DNA of 64,000 bases, taken from Edaphochlamys debaryana (taxonomy: Eukaryota > Chlorophyta > Chlorophyceae > Chlamydomonadales). Position 1 is the stretch's first letter. Every line of letters begins with the position of its first letter. The notes under the pieces were generated by a model. That model made no database searches, was not told the origin of the DNA, and saw nothing but the letters and a program-made list of their open reading frames with translations. Position numbers and translations under genes: made by a program. Of the stretch, positions 34,580 to 43,977 are shown in pieces. The stretch is from contig JAEHOE010000086.1 in assembly GCA_016858145.1 (NCBI GenBank), positions 186,001-250,000 of the forward strand, given 5' to 3'.

Positions 34580-34931
34580 CCGCTCGCCCAGACGCTCAGC
34601 CGCCGGCCCCAGCTGCCGCAGCGAGCACGGCTCTCGCTCTATCTCACGTGCGTCCCCGACCTGCGTTGGGTTTGCGGAACACGCAGCGGTCAGGCCGGGT
34701 CGGACAACCGTAAGCGAGAACGGTAAGCACGGGCTTATAGCGGAACGAAGGGAGCTTGTGTGCTTAGGCGTAAGGCAGGAAGGTGCGTGCAAAGGAGATC
34801 AGCAACGAAACCCACGGGGCTGGGTGCAGCCGCGCCTCAGTCGCACGCACGTACGCCTGCTGTGCTGCCCTCACCTGTTGTGCCGGCGGGTGGAGGAGCC
34901 CCCAGCGCCACAGGGTGGGACTCAAAAAGCC

Positions 34932-35008
34932 GCTGTCCACAAAGCGCCCCGCTCGCTCGCTCCCCGCTCGACCAGACGCTCAGCTAGCCGCCGGCCCCAG
35001 CTGCCGCT
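34932..35008. repeat. Dispersed short repeat (three copies in window)
   Basis: The string tgtccac(c)aaagcgccccgc followed by clustered CGCT repeats occurs at 32081-32123 and 34932-34975. Its continuation, ccagacgctcagc to ccccagctgccgc, also occurs at about 34588-34618. The copies are partial and overlap differently, as expected of fragments of one repeat family. Confidence 0.6.
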
Positions 35009-35212
35009 CTTCCCCTTGGCCGGTCTTCCATACACTACTGAGCGCCACCTTGCGGCAGCTGTGTCGAAAGCTCAGCTGCCCCAGCTGCCAATCGCAGGCG
35101 CCTTGCAGCAAGCTGTGGGGAATAAAACGTGGCAAAGGCTGCGCCTGCGCAGCATGCGTGCGCAGCATACGTGAAGGCTTGCACACGGTTGCCCTGTACA
35201 TCGACTTGTTGT

Positions 35213-35217
35213 TTACA
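35213..35217 (-). terminator. TGTAA poly(A) signal for the zinc-finger gene
   Basis: TTACA on the plus strand reads as TGTAA on the minus strand, about 206 nt beyond the TGA at 35423. This is a normal spacing for algal genes and supports the minus-strand gene candidate upstream of it. Confidence 0.4.
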
Positions 35218-35422
35218 GCGCAACCGCAATCGATCAGAGTAATCAGAGCAAGCCATTAATAGCTCGCCAAGAGTCCAGCTTGATGGGAATTGCACACATA
35301 CGACTTCACCCGTCTGCCATTGCTGCCAAGCCTGGTCATTAACAATACGGAGGGGCTCAAGTCCGCAGCAGCAGTTTGGAGCATGACCGTGTCCGCATGA
35401 ATAGCACTGCATGCGCAGCAAG

Positions 35423-36744
35423 TCAAGAAGCCTTATTAGCCTTATTTGGATCCCCCGCCTCCGCTTTGCCACCGCTATCAACATTACTGGCCGGACCACC
35501 TAGCACTGAGGGCGTCCCACTCACAGGGGCCACTAAATCAACCGTTGGTTGAGTGGCAGATGAGGGGGCCTTGACATGTTTTGCAGCTTCGTGGTAATCG
35601 GAATACACTTGCTGATATGCAGTCCAAACCTTTGACGCCACGCCATCCAAAGGTGGCCTTGTGGGACAGGTGATCAAATCCGTTATTGCGCCATCGTTGG
35701 AAGCTGTCTGGCTGCTTTCCGGTGTTCGGTACCTAGGATATGTATGGGAGCAACGTGAAGTTGAAAGGACAGTTTGAGCTTGCTGTAGGTGAGCCATTTT
35801 TTTGCCAGTTGTAGGATGCCTTGTCGTCGGGCGATAGTGCTGCAAGGATGTATCGTGTCGACACCAGGTATCCTAAGCGAGCCGCCTGCACATTGCCACG
35901 CACAGTCAGCCACCTGCATGCCTCGCTGGTGGTTTTGAGAGACACAGTGGCTTCTTATGTCTGAGACATTGGTTAGGTTGGCTACAGCAATTGCATTTGC
36001 ACTGTTGCACACAAGGCAACAGAAGTGGAAATCATTTTCGGGCGGCTTTGTATCCAGCATTTTCTGCCTTTTAGTCTGCTGCTTATCCGATGAGCTGTCA
36101 TCAGTTGATGTGCATGGTGCGGGACCGTGCCTGATGTCCAGAAATTACACTGGATTGACACCATCAGGTGCCGGAAGCTGGACCTGGCTTTCAAGTGGCC
36201 TTCCGCACTCTGTCCACCATGCGTCTCCCCTGGTTCTGCTACCGCAAGGGGACATGTCACTCAGCATCATCTTACGAAGCGACGTGATGATGGCAGCTGG
36301 GTCCTAACTGCAGTGTGCGTACATTGCCCCTGGTTACCCTGGTGAGAGGCACACAACGTACAATGCCTCCCCTGGATGCGTGGAAGTAGTGGAAGCCACC
36401 CGCCCTCCTTCACCCATGCCAGGGCGGACAGCTAACAGCTACACAGCTATTGTATGGAGGTTTGAGGTTAATACCTTCTTGGGCGGTGCTGCTTTGGCTC
36501 CAGTGGCGTTGGCAGTGTTGGCGTTGGCGGTGGTGGTGGTGGTGGTGGTGGTGGTGGCTGACATGGCGTTTGGCTTCTCACTGGACTGACCCACAATGTA
36601 GTCCATCAGAGCTGAGAAGGCTGCCTTCAGGGCCCCCATCATGACCGCATCTGAAGAGAGGCAGGTGTAGAGGTCTTTTTGCGGGCTCCCAGAGCACAGT
36701 TCCTCAATCGCCACTTTGAGGTCAGAGCATCGCTGCGTTAGTTG
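35423..36744 (-). CDS. Zinc-finger protein of unknown function, possibly mobile-element encoded
   Basis: Minus-strand exons: 36744-36475 (90 codons after a CAG acceptor, ending in a GTATTA donor; it includes AVMMGALKAAFSALMDYIVG and a run of nine Thr); a piece near 36,300 (DPAAIITSLRKMMLSDMSPC); a piece at about 36,090-35,925 with FCCLVCNSAN and, further on, HCVSQNH, a C-x2-C/H-x5-H zinc-finger pattern, ending at a GTGGCT donor; and a last exon from about 35731 to the TGA at 35423 (ITDLITCPTRPPLDGVASKV). The first exon is not located and the middle phases are not closed. C2H2-type fingers of this sort are frequent in transposon proteins, and the surroundings are repeat-rich, but I see no transposase core. 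A cellular DNA- or RNA-binding protein is equally possible. Confidence 0.45.
36533..36557. repeat. GGT/ACC trinucleotide microsatellite inside an exon
   Basis: A run of (GGT)n on the plus strand encodes the Thr tract of the minus-strand zinc-finger gene. The repeat length is a multiple of three, so length changes would keep the frame. Confidence 0.75.
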
Positions 36745-37070
36745 CTGAGTTGTGCATGATCGACTCCCGGGTGTATCCCAGACTCATCTCAGCTACAGCT
36801 GGTAAAGGGTAGACCGGTAGCAGGGTGTCTTCCACCTTCACCAGCACCCCTTCCGTGTAAATGGTGCTGATCTTGCTCCCAGGCCCTAGCAACTCCCTAC
36901 GGCTCGTGGACAGCTCCAACACGATTCTTAACCCGCGCCAACACGTGTCAAGGCCTAACACGCCGCCAACCCGCTCCAACCCATGCCAACCGACGCTGAT
37001 CCGTCGTGTTACTGGTTTGACACGGAACTGCAGGCGGTCCCGGTGTTAAGCGGCCGTGTTGTGACAGAAA

Positions 37071-37375
37071 GGCGGGTTGCTTGACGCGAGAGGGTGACGC
37101 GAGCCCGCCGGTGTTACAGGGCAGTGTAATGCGACGGGTTGGCCATGGGGGCCCCAAACCCGTGCTAAAACACCGGGTTGGCGGGTTGCTTGACGCGAGA
37201 GGGTGACGCGAGCCCGCCGGTGTTACAGGGCAGTGTAATGCGACGCACGGGTTGGCCATGGGGGCCCCAAACCCGTGCTAAAACACCGGGTTGGCGGGTT
37301 GCTTGACGCGAGAGGGTGACGCGAGCCGGCCGGTGTTACAGGGCGGGTGGTGTAACGCACCTAACCATGCCTCGT
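37071..37375 (+). repeat. Tandem repeat of about 110 bp, two and a half copies
   Basis: Units begin ggcgggttgcttgacgcgag at 37071, 37180 and 37293 (109 and 113 bp; the second has a 4-bp insertion). The third breaks off near 37375, just before the LINE fragment. Arrays of this kind are often found next to or inside non-LTR element untranslated regions, which fits its position. Confidence 0.85.
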
Positions 37376-38435
37376 CCTTGCAAGGACTGGGTCCCAACAC
37401 GAATGCGGATGAGTAGTGCATGGGTTGAGCTGGGTGAGCCGGCGGGTTGCAGCTACAAGCGCCAGTCCATTCCTGTTTTGAGACGCAGGTGAGGGCTGTG
37501 TTGTCTTATGGCGCTGAGTTGTGGGGCGGGACCGGATCGTGTTGCACGCTTGTTGGAGGGGCGGAGCCGTGAAACGCTCTTCTCGCGGGCGTGCAAGGAC
37601 GACTTGGTGGGGGTGCAGGTTGATTTCTTGAAGGCGTGCGTGGGCGCGGCCAAGCCTCCGTTGCAGTATTATTGGTTATCGTTGGCGTGTGGTTTCTGGA
37701 ACCGGTTAGTGAAGGATCCTGGGTCTGCTTATCGAACCACGTTCGTGGCTGATGTAGGGTTGGCCTTGAAGTTTAAGGGGCGGCCGGAGTTAGATTGTTG
37801 GGCTGACAAGATGATTCGGGTATTAGGTGCTCTTGGGTACGAGTGGCCGGCGGGTGGTGGTGATGCGGCTCCTCATCTGCAGTACACGGCTCATGTGATC
37901 AATGTTGAGTGGGTTTTGGATGCGTTTCGACAGCGTTTGTTGGCGGAATGGACGGGGCCGCAGGAGCACTCGGATCCTCGCACTTGGACCGGGGAAGGAG
38001 TGACGTTGTGCCGGTACAGTGCTTGGATGATGGCTGCTGGAGCTGCGCGGTATCTTCGATCTGCTGTGCCCCTTGAGCACATGCGTGCAATGGCGAGGTT
38101 TAGGGTGTGTGCTTGGCCTTTGGCCGTTTCCCGTGATGCTAGTCGAGTGCAGCGGTCTGAGCGTGTGTGCAAATTATGCCATCAAGGTGTTGAAGATGAG
38201 CTTCATGTGTTGTTCGAGTGTGAGGGTTATGAGCGGATGCGACAAGAATCTGGCTTATGCTTTCATGGAGGTGATATAGGCTCCTTTTGGCAGCAATGTC
38301 CTCGTGCTCTCGGGCGCTTTTTCCATCGTGTCTTACAGCAGAGAGCGAGTCGAATCTAAGTCCTTGGTGTGACCAGACTCTGGCCCTAACGGAGCGTGCG
38401 GGTCGGTCAACACTTGTAACATCTATCTATCTAGT
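37376..38435 (+). mobile_element. 5'-truncated LINE (non-LTR retrotransposon) 3' end
   Basis: The open frame 37508-38359 matches the C-terminal part of LINE reverse-transcriptase polyproteins. It has a conserved region (DLVGVQVDFLKACVGA, FWNRLVKDP) and a terminal zinc knuckle CKLCHQGVEDELHVLFEC. The expected preceding block VLSYGAELWG is present at about 37497-37526, but in a different frame, so the element is frameshifted. The catalytic reverse-transcriptase core and endonuclease are absent. The 3' end carries atctatctatct near 38424, a short simple tail. It is a dead copy. The 110-bp repeats upstream may be part of it. Confidence 0.75.
37508..38359 (+). pseudogene. LINE reverse-transcriptase C-terminal fragment
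   Basis: A 283-codon open frame holds the thumb-side and zinc-knuckle region of a LINE polyprotein, with C-x2-C-x8-H-x4-C in CKLCHQGVEDELHVLFEC. The ATG is internal to the ancestral protein and not a real start. Upstream homologous sequence is out of frame, showing loss of function. Confidence 0.7.
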
Positions 38436-39750
38436 ATGTCCTTGCCACCAACAGCAGCAATGTCCCTATGGTAGTGGGGCCCCGTGCCACCCCCCTGCCT
38501 AACACGACCCGTACCCCGACCCCCCCCGTTGTACACGTGCATCATGTACCACGATCCGTTAACACGCACGCAGCACGTAACACGGCCCGTAACTTGGCCC
38601 GTAGAACGTCAGCATCCACACCAGGCCGCCAGCAGTCCGCCGTCCATGCAGACCCAGCCTAGCAGGATTCCATTCAAGCGTAAACCAGCCAAGCAGGCAT
38701 ATGCCCACGTGTGATCCAGCCACGCAGGCAGCGATCCATGCATAACTCAGCCACGAAGGCGTCCATCCAAGCGCAATCCAGCCAACCATCCAGCCAAGCG
38801 GCCATATGCCCACGCATACGCCAACCAGTCAGTCGCAGCCGCAGTAATCGTCCCGCGGCTCGGCTGAGTAGCCCCATCACAGTCCATACCTTGCCTCTGT
38901 GCCCTCAGCTCGCGTCCCCCGTCCCACCCGCACCCCACCCCCCTAATGCCGTCCCCTACCGCGCGCCACCCTGCCTCCCGCCCTGCCTACCCCCCTGCCT
39001 ACCTTTTCCGCCACTTTGTTCAGCAGGGTCGACCCTACCGAGGGCTTCTCTTTCTCGCCCTCCTCGCCCTCCTCGTCACTGGAAGCGGCGCCGCAGCCGC
39101 CGTTGACCCACGCACCGCGCGACCCAGCCATGGTCTCAGCGCCCGTTTAGCGCCCCCTTAGCAATGCTTCAATAGTATTTTATTTGCTAATGATATGAGG
39201 GCTGGGACGCTCTACAAGTGGTTTGCGGTGCGCAACCCTTTTAGATGGATGCGATTGACAACATGAGGGCCCGCACGCTAACCTGCCGTAAGCCCAGGAT
39301 GTCATACAGTGCTACACGACTCCGGTGCAGCCAGCCAGCCAGAATAATTTATCTCCCGCTACTCCCGCCGTGCGTGCCGCCAATGTGTTGTGCGACGTCC
39401 AGGGGATCAGCATCCGGCAACCTGGCCCGGACCTATCCTCTTGTTCGCTGCGCTATCCCGCACTACACAATGCCTGCTGCTCACCGCTGTCTGCGTCGCT
39501 GCTGCTCTTCTCTTTAGCGGATGGAAGATATACAGACCCCTCAGTCGCACTCTCCGTGTCTGGAGAGGTCCGCTCGCGGAGAAGCATGTAAGCAACCAAA
39601 GCGGCATAACTAGCTAACGCGATGTGCTATGTGTATCAACAAGCAATAGACAGAACTACTGTGACCGGGTTTAGTTTTAGTCGCAATGTTGTCGCGCTTG
39701 TATGTCTCGCTCGCGGAATGGGTGGGGGATGGACGGCGGCCACATGTTGG
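38436..39750. other. Unassigned stretch with one possible first exon
   Basis: Imperfect repeats occur here: the string cagccaagc(a/g)gcatatgcccacg is seen at about 38686 and 38791. On the minus strand an ATG at 39131 opens 43 codons (MAGSRGAWVNGGCGAASSDE and on to LLNKVAEK) that end at a GTAGGC donor at 39003, so it could be the first exon of a gene. No second exon is found before the LINE fragment. Confidence 0.3.
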
Positions 39751-39756
39751 GTTACA

Positions 39757-39878
39757 CCCCAAATACGGGGCGCCTCACACCGAATCCGGGGTGGCCTAGC
39801 CCGGATTCGGGGTGGCTGACCCCGGATTCGGGGTGGGCGACCCCGCAAACGGGGTTGAGGACCCCGAGTTCGGGGTCA
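39757..39878. repeat. Palindromic CCCCGNNTNCGGGG array, left cluster
   Basis: Six units of an imperfect 14-base palindrome (for example ccccggattcgggg), spaced about 20-24 bp apart, alternate with short linkers such as tggctga. The left cluster is dominated by the GGATTC orientation of the core. Confidence 0.75.
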
Positions 39879-40025
39879 CAGGAGCTGTATGTGTACTGTG
39901 ATAGACGTCATGTGGCTGCAGAGAACCGCAGGCTGCCTGCATAAGGGTGCACACGCTTCTGTCAGGAGGCCCCAGAGCCCCTGCAGGTGCTGCATGCATT
40001 GTGCAGGGACGGTCAACTGTCTGCG

Positions 40026-40145
40026 ACCCTGTATCCGGGGTCCGGCACCCCGTATCCGGGGTCCGGCACCCCGAATCCGGGGTCGACCACCCCGAACTCG
40101 GGGTCAGCCACCCCGAATCCGGGTTAGGCACCCCGACTCCGGGGA
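40026..40145. repeat. Palindromic CCCCGNNTNCGGGG array, right cluster
   Basis: Six further units (for example ccccgaatccgggg) lie about 150 bp from the left cluster, mostly with the core in the opposite sense (GAATCC). Together the two clusters look like the arms of a foldback or a terminal-inverted-repeat element with iterated subterminal units. Confidence 0.75.
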
Positions 40146-41030
40146 GAATTGCGCATGAGCGATGCGGTAAGGCTATGCAGATAAGCTTCTTGCATTGCAC
40201 GCAGCACTGAGTTGCTCTGCTGCACTCGCTCGGCGACTTTTGCTTTGCTTACAGCCGAGGCTCCTCTCCTTAGCTTGTCGAGGCGCCATCTAGGCGACAT
40301 ATACAGAGACTGCTCTTTCGCCAGAATTCAGGGCCACAGCCGACAGAAGCGACAGGAAGTCCAGTAGAACTGACGCGGTAGCGGCCTTATCGCATGCGAC
40401 GCCTCGAACCATGTAAAGTCGAGCGTCCGAGAGCGCACGAGGAGCGCACACAATCCTCTAGCTTGCTAGACATCCTACATTGCTCGCGCATTTGATCCAG
40501 CCTTGATAATGTCGACACAGGTCGGCCATGCATCCGCCCGCCCGCCCGCCCTCCGCCTCCCTCCTGATGTCTTCAGCCGCCCCCGCATCACTCAATAGAT
40601 GTTTAGTCCGTGTCTCGTTATTCGTCTTCTGTTCTTCTTGCAGTTGAGCTGGTCAGGCACATTCCAGAGGCGGTTGATTCCTGCAATTGAACTCTCACGG
40701 TTCCTTAGGCGGTAAGGACGGTTCGATGTGCCACTAGTTCACTAGTTCGAATCAACTGGCAAATGTGGTGGGGCAAACTCCGTCCGCTGGCGAGTTTTGC
40801 ACCTCCGCGGGCGGGTCCATGGTGGGCAATCAACCGAGCTAGGCGTTTCACTAAACATCTTCCCTTGCCTTCTACTCTCCCTGCGCTCTAAGGTTGGTGT
40901 CCAATTAAGATGTTGCTTTCCTTACGAGCGGTCAAGGTGCGACGGTCATCATGCACCTGCACTGCCCTGATCGGATGCGCCCAAGCCCCCGCCAGCCCCT
41001 CTATCTCTTGAGCTAGCAAACTCTCATGCC
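40146..41030. other. Intergenic, no supportable gene
   Basis: This stretch between the foldback-like arrays and the plus-strand candidate gene has no open frame with a domain. It is lower in GC than the flanks and may carry the promoter of the gene downstream, but I see no specific element. Confidence 0.35.
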
Positions 41031-41049
41031 ATCATGTTATCCCTGCAGA

Positions 41050-42992
41050 TCGACGACACCACCCGCCGGCATGTTGCATTTGCAAAAGAGATCAAGCCGG
41101 CTCAGACCATGTCTAGGAAGCCTGTGCACCGTAACCGTACCGGTGGTCACTCCTGCAACTTACGCCAAAGGTACTCATACGAGGCTCAGCAAGTCCGTTG
41201 GGCAGCAGGCCCTGCTGAAGCTGAGCAATTCAGCAAAGTATACTCAGGTGGACCACGGCCCATTGGGGGCACAAAAGCAGCTCCCGTGGGTGTGGAGTGC
41301 AAAAGCAGACGAGATGTTCAAGGGCTACATCCGCAACAACTAACGGAGGGGCCGGAATGGTGAGTCGTAACCGCAGGGCTGTGCAGAAGGCTGGTGGGTC
41401 GCCGGTGGGTCGCGGGCGGTGCAGGGGGCTGCGGGGGGAGGAAGGTTGGGAGGCCGTCGCACTGCAGTGATACACCGAGGCGCATTGTGTAGGCGACACG
41501 CAGACTGCAGCATGCATGGGACTCTAGCGTGCCTCAGGAGGACACCGTAAACACCAGTGTCCTCTCTACAAGGCATAGATACCTCTCACGTGGTTCAATT
41601 CCTGCTTTGCAGTATGGCACGGGTGCGTCCAACCTGGTCTTCAACCGGCAACGGACCTACATGTCCAACAACAGCAGTGACCCCTCCCACTACGACCAGG
41701 AGGGATACAAACGGCTGGCCAAGAAGCGGGCAAAATCTCAAAATGCTGCCATGATACCGTCGAGGACTCCGTCCCCAGCGCAAACCGCAAACAGACCCAG
41801 CCCAAAACAAAACCGCAAAGCTCAGTCAGCGTTCAGTGCCCACCATTGCGGTGGCCAGCTCCGCGCCGCCGCTGCCATCCGCCGCCCTGGCTGAACACTG
41901 CGCCGCCGCAAGCGCTAGCTGTCGGAGCGGACTCGGCTGCATGCGCTGCGTTGGTCGAAACCGAGTCAGCTGGTGTCGGCTTGTCCGGAGCCGCCGCCCC
42001 GTCGCCTCCACCGTGCCCTCTCTCGGCCGCCTCCGCCGCCCTCCACCCTGCTGCCGACGCCGCCGTCAATGCCGCCGCCAGCGCCGCCCAAGCCGTGTCA
42101 CCCACAGCCGGTCCCGCCTCCTCCGCCCTGCCTCCTTCGTACTCCTCCGTCGTGGGGGCTGCTCGTGCCGCTCGCCCGGCTGCCCCCTCACCGCCTCCGC
42201 CGTCTGCCCCCGCTCCCTCCTCTGCCCCGCAGCCCCCTCCTCCTGCCTCCGCCTCCGTCTCTGCCATCACGCCCGGCCCCGACGTGCTTCCGCCAAAGTA
42301 TCAGACAACCACCATGCCCTGTGGATGCTCAAACCTTGTCACCGATGAGCTGCCTTGCCAGACACAATCAACTAGATGCCAGATACCAGGCTGATACCAG
42401 GCTGCTTCAATGTTGCAGATTAGTACACCCGAGTGGGATGCAGATGGAGTTGGGCTCTTTTCGTTTGTTCATGCAAACCCGGACCTGTTGAGAGCTTGCA
42501 CACGCTTATGAAACAGATGCCCCAAAGTTCAGGTACGATGCCATCGTGTCTGTGAATATTGCTGCTTTAGCCCATAAATTGGTGTTTGGCTTCTTTACAG
42601 ATCATGGCACTTGTTGATGATCCTTCACTGTGGCCTGCCATGAAACTCCCAAAACTCCCCAATCCACGGTCAAGGCTAAGCAGATCAAGAAGGGCAAGTC
42701 TAGTCCCTTGGCACCATGCCCTCGTGGCCCAACATGGACTGCAAGCCTTGATGAATGCGGTTTCAGGGGGGCGGTTGTCACATGTGTTCTGCGAGGTGTG
42801 CTGATGCAGTATAATGGAGGTGCTAAGATATGCCTACTGATCCGCCGTAGTGACGTACGGCAGTTGAAATCCATGGCAACTGAATTTGATGCAGACTGTC
42901 TCGAGGCTGCCGATGAGCCTGCCATGGGATCTTCTTCATGCAGTGATACATCTGACTCGGATGATCTGAGTTATGAAAGCAACAGTGACTAG
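41050..42992 (+). CDS. Candidate plus-strand gene, unknown function
   Basis: There are likely exons at about 41050-41358 (after CTGCAG, ending at a GTGAGT donor at 41359; frame uncertain), then from 41612 after TTGCAG (GTGASNLVFNRQRTYMSNNS, then DQEGYKRLAKKRAKSQ). A long Ala/Pro/Ser-rich low-complexity part follows (41.85-42.3 kb). The last exon, about 42600-42992, follows TTTACAG and ends in an acidic Ser-rich tail (SSSCSDTSDSDDLSYESNSD). TGTAA at 43353-43357 is a fitting poly(A) signal. No family is recognised. The composition, with basic and acidic patches around a low-complexity middle, could suit a nuclear or mobile-element protein. Exon phases are not closed. Confidence 0.4.
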
Positions 42993-43352
42993 GAGCAACG
43001 GCCACCCTGCTGGGTACTGTGGGTAGGGCACGGGTAGCACGGGGTGCTGCCAGGCCCAGCACTACTCTGGTATGGTAGGTATGGTTGGGGAAGACCACTG
43101 GGCCGGCCACTTAAGCCAGGGCTGCTTAGTTTTGTGGTGAGCTTGCTTGCTCACTCACTATGAGGTGCACCCTACTTTGATGGTGTTACATGCAGAGGCA
43201 ACCTGCTGCAACGATGGATTGTTGTGTCAGTTAGCACTTCCAGGACTGTCTTTTAATAAGCCTATCGCTGTCAGCATTGGTGCAGGACATGGTGTCACAG
43301 GCTACAGTGCCGTTTGCCACTTTGGGTACTCTGCCAACAGGCTGTTACCGCT

Positions 43353-43357
43353 TGTAA
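43353..43357 (+). terminator. TGTAA poly(A) signal for the plus-strand candidate gene
   Basis: TGTAA occurs 361 nt after the TAG at 42990-42992, at the spacing usual for algal 3' UTRs. It supports a transcribed plus-strand unit ending here. Confidence 0.4.
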
Positions 43358-43626
43358 TATATAAGCTGTACTTGCTGCACATGCTCTCCCATAACAAGGC
43401 TGTTATCTCGCAACACAGTTCACAGTGCAGACAGCCTTACATGCCTGCAGGTTGCAATTGCACGCCACCCAGTTAGATAATGCCTGCCTGCCACCTTGCG
43501 CCCCCAAGACCTTGCTTGCCGTCCACCTGTAGCCGTCAGTTGCCGCTGGAGGACTACAGATAGCAATGCACTACTATTTCTACTTGGTCGATACAAGCAA
43601 CACGGGAGTGTCAGGAGCCCTGCCTG

Positions 43627-43890
43627 TCAGGACTGCCTCTGCCCACCTGCAGATGTCATAGCTGACTCCTGAGCATGAAACCTCCCACAGGTGACACACA
43701 CATGTTCCTGCTCCGGGCTCCTGTGAACAGGCAGGAGCCAACCCTCTACCTGGACCACGGATCCCTTACAATAAGGACAACAGATGTGACATTCAGCGTC
43801 CTCTCCTGAAGCTAAAGGACTACACTTTCCCCTCCATGCACTGCCCCAACCGACCCCAGCAGCATACAGGCCGTCACGCGTTGTCATCAA
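43627..43890 (-). other. Possible zinc-ribbon coding stretch
   Basis: A minus-strand frame contains CHICCPYCKGSVV and, 21 residues later, HVCVTCGRFH: two CxxC knuckles at zinc-ribbon spacing. It lies in what should be the 3' UTR of the SGNH-like gene, and no flanking exons were found. It may be a remnant of another element. Confidence 0.25.
43766..43770 (-). terminator. TGTAA poly(A) signal for the SGNH-like gene
   Basis: TTACA on the plus strand is TGTAA on the minus strand, about 208 nt beyond the TGA at 43978. The position fits the end of the SGNH-like transcript. Confidence 0.4.
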
Positions 43891-43977
43891 GCGTGTAAAG
43901 CCACCAGAGGCCCATCACAACACAGGCGTTGCGCCACGTACAAGTGGCGCAGTAAGCGTTTGCAGCACACGTCTCTT

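Larger units (their letters stand above)
33540..35210. other. Unassigned, probably repeat-derived stretch
   Basis: No gene is supportable here. The stretch has recurring tetra- and trinucleotide motifs (GTAC, GAGCG) and the tRNA-like remnant at 34518-34579. A repeated block (cgccccgctcgctcgctccc, then ccagacgctcagc) occurs around 34577-34624 and 34932-35008, with a further copy at 32081-32123. This pattern fits decayed mobile-element sequence. Confidence 0.4.

Noticed and set aside
36948..37259. 103-codon minus-strand frame
   Set aside because: It is a by-product of the 110-bp tandem repeats.
38711..39106. 131-codon plus-strand Pro/Ser-rich frame
   Set aside because: Composition follows C-rich noncoding DNA, there is no domain, and it is antisense to a better exon candidate.
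39757..40145. CRISPR-like direct repeats
   Set aside because: Linkers are only 4-10 bp and units are diverged palindromes; there are no spacers of constant length.
41836..42491. Overlapping Pro/Ala-rich frames on both strands
   Set aside because: GC-rich low complexity keeps several frames open; at most one belongs to the plus-strand gene candidate.
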